This document shows positions 60,081-64,000 of a stretch of DNA of 64,000 nt, piece after piece; the stretch's first letter is position 1, and each line of letters begins with the position of its first letter. Location of the stretch: contig NZ_CP108414.1 in the NCBI RefSeq assembly GCF_035978755.1, positions 930,001 to 994,000 on the forward strand. The letters are read 5' to 3'. This DNA is from Streptomyces sp. NBC_01298. GTDB taxonomy: Bacteria; Actinomycetota; Actinomycetes; Streptomycetales; Streptomycetaceae. The notes under the pieces are model-generated. The model did no database searches, was not told the DNA's origin, and saw only the letters and a program-made list of their open reading frames with translations. Made by a program: the position numbers and the translations under genes.

Positions 60081-60520
60081 CACGCGGCCCGCCGACGCAG
60101 GAGCTCCACTTGCCGCTGCCGCGCCGACGTCTCGGCCCGCCGGCGCAGCACCGCGGCCGCCTGCCTTCCGGTCAGCCGCTTCGCCCCCGGAGCTCCCTGC
60201 CGCTCGCGGTAGCGGCGCACCGCCACCTCCAGGTTTCCGGCCTCGGCCAGCGCCCGGACCTCGTCGAGGTCCATGCCCGCCCCTGCGGCCAGGGTCATGA
60301 AGGGGTGACTGCCCATCTCTACGCTCATCGTTCGCTCCTCTGTTGGTGTGCTCGGCGGCGGCTTCACCGGCGCCTCGCTCGGGGGTGCTGCACTGAGGGC
60401 CGCACGACGGTCCCTCCGGCACTGCTGGCACGTGCGCTCTCCGGCCGGCAGAGACTTCGTTGCGGTCCAGATCAAGCGCCCACAGGTACCCGCGCACGGG
60501 GTGTCCGGCTTCCTCGGCAT
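60080..60520 (-). CDS. Zinc-finger-like small protein with a second internal start
   Basis: 146 residues from ATG 60520, which has GAAGGAGG close upstream. Residues 1-40 form a small C4 finger: TPCAGTCGRLIW and ERTCQQCRRDRR. At residue 65 (ATG at 60328) a very strong GAGGAG site seven bases upstream could start an 82-residue product (MSVEMGSHPFMTLAAGAGMD...), mostly helical with a basic C-terminus. Both products may be made. No family recognised. Confidence 0.62.
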   Translation of the reverse strand: MPRKPDTPCAGTCGRLIWTATKSLPAGERTCQQCRRDRRAALSAAPPSEAPVKPPPSTPTEERTMSVEMGSHPFMTLAAGAGMDLDEVRALAEAGNLEVAVRRYRERQGAPGAKRLTGRQAAAVLRRRAETSARQRQVELLRRRAA

Positions 60521-60555
60521 GAGGCCTCCTTCAAAATCAACCGGCCCGGTGCCGT

Positions 60556-60912
60556 TCACTCGGGCACCGCCAAGTGCTTCATCCACTCCTCCTCGTCGCC
60601 GTCGAGCAGCACCTCCATCAGCTCCCGCAGCGCGCGAACCGCAGCCACACCAGCCGTGCCGCCGGCCTCCGCCGTGCGAGCCAGGTTGAGCGCCATCTCC
60701 CGCTCGACGTCCGCGTTGCCGATGTCCGCGTACGCCGCGCGCACCACCCCGACGAGGGGCCCGTCCGTGACCGGCCCGGCGCCGTCGAGGTGGGCGCGGA
60801 TCGCTGCCACGGCGAGCGAGGACATCGAGGTCCGGTGCTCCGTCGCGACGCGCTCCAGCTGGTCGCGCAACTCCTGAGGGACCCGGAGAGAGATCGTCAT
60901 CGTGGCCGCCAT
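60556..60912 (-). CDS. Ribbon-helix-helix (CopG-like) DNA-binding protein
   Basis: 118 residues. TISLRVPQELRDQLERVATEHRTSMSSLAVAAIRAHLDG (residues 5-43) is a beta strand plus two helices, the RHH pattern. The C-terminal half is helical and acidic. GGAGG lies 7 bases upstream of ATG 60912. Such proteins repress element or toxin-antitoxin promoters or guide partition; here it stands alone. Confidence 0.75.
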   Translation of the reverse strand: MAATMTISLRVPQELRDQLERVATEHRTSMSSLAVAAIRAHLDGAGPVTDGPLVGVVRAAYADIGNADVEREMALNLARTAEAGGTAGVAAVRALRELMEVLLDGDEEEWMKHLAVPE

Positions 60913-60995
60913 CACGGGGCCTCCAATCGGTCGGTGTGACATCTGGATTTGGTCCACATGAATTCGAAGAAGCTGGGCGCGGGGCTGGGACAAGA

Positions 60996-61103
60996 TCACC
61001 CCCAATAAATCGGGGCCTTCCTCGCGCGCGGAGGGTGGGGAACCGAGTCACGGCCACGGGGCGAGGCCTTCCTTGTGCCTGCCATGTCGACGAGGCCGAG
61101 CAT
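60996..61103 (-). CDS. 35-residue basic peptide coupled to gene 61103
   Basis: MLGLVDMAGTRKASPRGRDS followed by VPHPPRARKAPIYWG: basic and aromatic-ended. The ATG shares a base with the preceding stop (TGATG). No independent ribosome-binding site. May be a real small product or just a chance read-through frame. Confidence 0.35.
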   Translation of the reverse strand: MLGLVDMAGTRKASPRGRDSVPHPPRARKAPIYWG

Positions 61104-61324
61104 CAGGCGGCCTCCGGGGGCTCGGGCGGCGGCTCCTGCTGGGCCAGACACGCGGCCCGACGCTTCAGGCGCTGGAGCACCTTGTGTTCGTTCACCCGCT
61201 CCAGGACCCAGGCGGCCCGCTGGTTGCTCAGTGGGGTGCCGGGGGGCGTGCCCCACTCCTCGGGGAAGGACGAGTCACGGGCGGGCGGTTCGGTGCTGCC
61301 GTGGCGGTTGAGTTCGTAGAACAC
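61103..61324 (-). CDS. Small hypothetical protein (73 residues)
   Basis: FYELNRHGSTEPPARDSSFPEEWGTPPGTPLSNQRAAWVLERVNEHKVLQRLKRRAACLA: a flexible N-terminus and an amphipathic basic helix, ending in a Pro/Glu-rich tail. GTG 61324 has AGAGGAGA 4 bases ahead. Function unknown; part of the element operon. Confidence 0.6.
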   Translation of the reverse strand: MFYELNRHGSTEPPARDSSFPEEWGTPPGTPLSNQRAAWVLERVNEHKVLQRLKRRAACLAQQEPPPEPPEAA

Positions 61325-61347
61325 GGGATCTCCTCTGTCGGGTGCGG

Positions 61348-61587
61348 CTAGCTGGGCCGAGGGCGGAAGGTGTCGGGCACGGCGGCGCGGGCGAGGTCGG
61401 GGAGCGCGGGCAGGGTGCCGGTGAGGACGGGGCATCCGTCGTCGTGCTCGATGCCGGCGTGAAGGGTTTCGCCCTCGGTCATGAGGTAGGCGACCTCGCC
61501 GGTGCAGTGGCCGCACCGGTAGTTGCTGACCATGCGGGCGATGAGGTGCTTGTCGCCCGCGGCGAAGGTGGTGTGGCTGATGGTCAT
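61348..61587 (-). CDS. Small hypothetical protein with CxxC
   Basis: 79 residues. TISHTTFAAGDKHLIARMVSNYRCGHCTGEVAYLMTEGETLHAGIEHDDGCPVLTG: the RCGHC pair and a later HDDGC suggest a single zinc knuckle. Its ATG overlaps the stop of the primase-like gene (ATGA). Probably an accessory factor to replication of the element; no family recognised. Confidence 0.66.
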   Translation of the reverse strand: MTISHTTFAAGDKHLIARMVSNYRCGHCTGEVAYLMTEGETLHAGIEHDDGCPVLTGTLPALPDLARAAVPDTFRPRPS

Positions 61588-63908
61588 GACGTGGTCCGTC
61601 CTCGTGGTCCTTCGGCGATGAGCGGGTGAACGTCGAAGCGGGGGGAGGGCTTGCGGCCGCGCCTGCCGGTCTCCGGTGGCGGGATGAGAGCGAGCCATCC
61701 GTACTCCTCCAGCTTCAGCAGCACGTCGTTCATGACGTCCATCTCCGTGGCCCACTCCCGCCCCTTGAGGGCCTGCCAGGCGTCGCGTGCGGAGAAGGAG
61801 TCGCCGGGGCTGCTGCGCCCCTTGAGCCAGGCGACGACGTCCCTGAGGGGCTTGACCGCGCCTTCGCGGTTTTTACCCATGAGGTCGAACACTGCGCGAG
61901 CGTGGGCGATGAAATACGGGGCCATGGCCAGGACGTCCGTGATCCGCTGGTGGCTGATCTCCCGGGCGCCCGGGTCCTCGTAGAGGGTGAGGCAGGCCGC
62001 GATGCGGATGAGCTGGCCGCGGAGCTTGCCGGCCCAGTCGGCCAGGTCGTGCAGGTCGCCGCCGGGCTTCCGGCGCTTGGCGAATGCGTTGTAGAACTCG
62101 CCGAACGCCTGGCGGGCCGGGGCTGACAGCTCGATCGTGAGGACATCGGGGCTGGCCCACACCTGCTTGATGAGGTCGCGGATCCGGTGGTCGTAACCGC
62201 TGGCGATGTGGGCGGGGATGGGCGGGGAGTCGAAGGTGTCTTCCTCCGTCGGGGCTGGCTTGGCGTACAGGAACCGACCGAGGAGTCCGGACTGACGGAA
62301 CTCCGGGTTCTGCTTCTCCAGCCCGGAGATGATCCCGGGCTGCACGATCAGGCCGAGGGCGAGGAACGTGTGCGACATCCGCGCGGACGCCCGGCCGGTC
62401 CGGTCGATGGTGTACGGGCCGCCCGTGTACGCCTCCAGCAGCAGGTCCGTGTTGGCCTTGCCGTTGTTGCCGTACAGGCCTGCGGCCACCTTGAACAGGC
62501 CGCCCTCGGAGGCGAGGGAGCCGATGCGCCCGCCCTGCTCGTACATGCGCTTGGCGAGTGCTTCGAGAGTGATGTCGCGGACCAGGAGCCGTGGCACCTC
62601 GGGGGCGTCGCCGAGCTCCAGCAGCTTCACTCGGGCGGCTTCGGCGTCAGCCTCGGCTTCCTGCCGCTTGTCCGCCGGCGCGTTGGCTGCGCCCTGTTCG
62701 GCCTTGGTCATGCGGGCCGTGGTGATGCGGATTTCCTGCGCAGTCGCCTCGACGTCGGGGCGTGCCGCTTCGATCAGCTCGTCCTCGACGTCGCGCAGCG
62801 GTGCTGCGGCGGCGTTGAGGGCGGGCGTTTTCTTCTCCGAGGAGTCGGCCAGAGCGGCCAGGTAGAGCGCGGTGGACTCCTGCCAGTCGGGCTTGACCCG
62901 AACGCGGCGCCGCCCGCCGGTCGCGGTGGAGATAGTGGCCAGCGCAGCGAACGTGACCAGGTCTACAGGCACCTGAAGCGAGCCTGCAGCAGCGGTGACG
63001 AACTCGCCGAGGCCACCGAGGAGGTCAACGGGGAACGGGGGCACGGCCGGTGCCGCAAGGGACACCGGGGCATCCCAACCGTCATCCGTGATCTGCGTCC
63101 CAGAAATCCCAGAACCCTGATCGGATCCCGGGGTCTGGGACGGGATCGCGATTGTGGGATTTCTGGGATGCGAATCAGGAGTGAGCAGATCGGCGTACCC
63201 GAGCCCGGCCGCCAGATGGTCGGACACGTCCTTGCCCCGGGCCGGCTCCAGCACGCGGACGGGAATGCCCGCCCGCCGCGCGGAGTCGGCAACCGTCGCG
63301 GCGTGCTTCGCTCCGGGCTCGTCGCGGTCCCGGATGACGATGACCTCCGCGACACCAACAAGGTGGCGGGTGTAATCGTCGCTCCACTTCCCCGCCCCAC
63401 CCACGTTGCAGGTGACCGTCGCCCCGGTAGCCCGCAGATTGTCCGCGTCCTTCTCGCCCTCGACGACGAAAACCGGGACGCCGGCCCCGGCGGCGGCGAT
63501 GACCTCGGGCAGCCGGTACAGGACCCGCCGGATGCCGGAGACTCCTGCGGTGCCGTCCGGCTTGAACTGCCGGAACGTCTTCCGTTCCCCGTCGTAGCCC
63601 GGCTCGATGCGCCGCACGATGTAGAGCACTTGGCCGTGCTCGTCTACGTACGGGTACTCCGCGACGACCTGGGGGCGCTCCCGCTTTTGCAGCGGCTCGT
63701 CGAACAGGTCGGCCATGGTGAGGCCGAGCGCGCTGACGACGTCCTCGCTCGCACATCCGGCGTGGCAGTTGATGACCACGCCCTTGGCGCCGTTGGTGAC
63801 CGACAGGGACGGTGATCGGTCCTCGTGAGCGACGCACTGCCATGCCGTGCCGCGGCCCTTGCTGCCGTGCGCATTGAGCGCGTCGATGACGCGCGCGTAT
63901 GCGCTCAT
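61584..63908 (-). CDS. Primase-like protein: CHC2 zinc finger, Toprim, DUF3987
   Basis: 774 residues. N-terminal zinc-binding set C25-H28-C48-C52 as in DnaG-type CHC2 domains; Toprim domain with EGEKDAD (E150) and DRDEP (D194, D196); C-terminal half (about 280-760) a DUF3987 domain (FAALATISTATGGRRRV, GGLFKVAAGLYG, FLALGLIVQPGI) typical of phage and integrative-element replication proteins. It probably synthesises primers for element replication; helicase motifs are not evident. Overlaps the 61348 gene by four bases. Confidence 0.85.
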   Translation of the reverse strand: MSAYARVIDALNAHGSKGRGTAWQCVAHEDRSPSLSVTNGAKGVVINCHAGCASEDVVSALGLTMADLFDEPLQKRERPQVVAEYPYVDEHGQVLYIVRRIEPGYDGERKTFRQFKPDGTAGVSGIRRVLYRLPEVIAAAGAGVPVFVVEGEKDADNLRATGATVTCNVGGAGKWSDDYTRHLVGVAEVIVIRDRDEPGAKHAATVADSARRAGIPVRVLEPARGKDVSDHLAAGLGYADLLTPDSHPRNPTIAIPSQTPGSDQGSGISGTQITDDGWDAPVSLAAPAVPPFPVDLLGGLGEFVTAAAGSLQVPVDLVTFAALATISTATGGRRRVRVKPDWQESTALYLAALADSSEKKTPALNAAAAPLRDVEDELIEAARPDVEATAQEIRITTARMTKAEQGAANAPADKRQEAEADAEAARVKLLELGDAPEVPRLLVRDITLEALAKRMYEQGGRIGSLASEGGLFKVAAGLYGNNGKANTDLLLEAYTGGPYTIDRTGRASARMSHTFLALGLIVQPGIISGLEKQNPEFRQSGLLGRFLYAKPAPTEEDTFDSPPIPAHIASGYDHRIRDLIKQVWASPDVLTIELSAPARQAFGEFYNAFAKRRKPGGDLHDLADWAGKLRGQLIRIAACLTLYEDPGAREISHQRITDVLAMAPYFIAHARAVFDLMGKNREGAVKPLRDVVAWLKGRSSPGDSFSARDAWQALKGREWATEMDVMNDVLLKLEEYGWLALIPPPETGRRGRKPSPRFDVHPLIAEGPRGRTTS

Positions 63909-63967
63909 GCGGCGACCGTCTTCCCGCGCCGAGGGCGCAGCTCGTACTGAGTGACGTGCGTGGTCAA
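63905..63967 (-). CDS. 20-residue leader-like ORF upstream of the primase gene
   Basis: TTG 63967 preceded by GGAGAC; reads MTTHVTQYELRPRRGKTVAA and its TGA overlaps the ATG of the primase (ATGA). Probably a translation-coupling mini-gene, or the 3' end of the previous gene in the operon. The window ends 33 bases further on. Confidence 0.35.
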   Translation of the reverse strand: MTTHVTQYELRPRRGKTVAA

Positions 63968-64000
63968 CGTGCTGTCTCCGTCTTGTCCGTCGTGACGTGC

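Larger units (their letters stand above)
53940..64000. mobile_element. Left part of a probable integrative element or prophage
   Basis: Gene style changes here: fifteen or more short, overlapping hypothetical genes, a repressor-type XRE/DUF5753 unit, a ribbon-helix-helix protein and a CHC2-Toprim-DUF3987 protein typical of phages and integrative elements. None of the flanking metabolic gene types continues. The left limit is set at the leader hairpin before 54017; the right limit is beyond the window. No integrase, att repeat or tRNA target is seen, so this remains inference. Confidence 0.55.

Overview
The window is very GC-rich, with dense, often overlapping genes, GTG starts and strong third-position GC. 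Gene content (MEDS/STAS anti-sigma pair, PAS/SpoIIE phosphatase, PucR-type regulators, LAxTG surface protein, XRE-DUF5753 and DUF6879 proteins) points to a Streptomyces or a close relative. No rRNA, tRNA or CRISPR array was seen. All functions are inferred by reading the sequence; nothing was searched.

Layout. 1-5410: catabolic genes: an SDR cut by the window edge, both subunits of a 3-oxoacid CoA-transferase, then a 3-hydroxybenzoate 6-hydroxylase-like enzyme, gentisate dioxygenase and a fumarylacetoacetate-hydrolase-type enzyme (a gentisate ring-cleavage route without a local maleylpyruvate isomerase). 5545-9291: a three-gene cell-surface operon (anchored protein, solute-binding/VWA lipoprotein, membrane protein) behind a perfect inverted repeat. 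9319-11648: MarR regulator and drug-exporter-like MFS. 12254-15900: a compact minus-strand operon of a 51-residue peptide, a PP-loop ATPase, a TauD-type Fe(II)/2-oxoglutarate oxygenase and a cytochrome P450. It looks like an uncharacterised ribosomal-peptide-type pathway and is the best candidate for a new system here. 16260-17512: anti-sigma regulator pair. 18088-29727: TetR pair, TfoX-N protein, catalase, FUSC-like membrane protein, PRC-barrel and small stress-type proteins, pirin, TPR protein and RlmG. 29793-36689: broken penicillin acylase, DUF2087 protein, metallophosphoesterase, a TetR/SDR pair sharing one operator, and a PIG-L deacetylase. 36763-53831: surface and membrane proteins, a UppS paralogue coupled to an MpaB/EF-hand fusion, PAS-PAS-SpoIIE-HATPase protein, Nramp-like transporter, two secreted or cytosolic esterases, two PucR regulators around a broken acyl-CoA ligase, and a flavin disulphide reductase.

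The chromosomal part is unusually rich in decayed genes: an SDR stub, a PPDK C-terminus, an AlkA-like glycosylase, a TetR C-terminus, a second pirin C-terminus, a flavodoxin-family protein, a nucleoside phosphorylase, a HAD hydrolase, a penicillin acylase and an acyl-CoA ligase are all truncated, frameshifted or carry stop codons.

From about 53,940 to the right edge the style changes: many 20-150-residue genes in overlapping chains, a central XRE/DUF5753 operon facing a divergent small-gene operon, a ribbon-helix-helix protein and a CHC2-Toprim-DUF3987 primase-like protein. This looks like one end of an integrative element or prophage. No integrase or attachment site is visible in the window.
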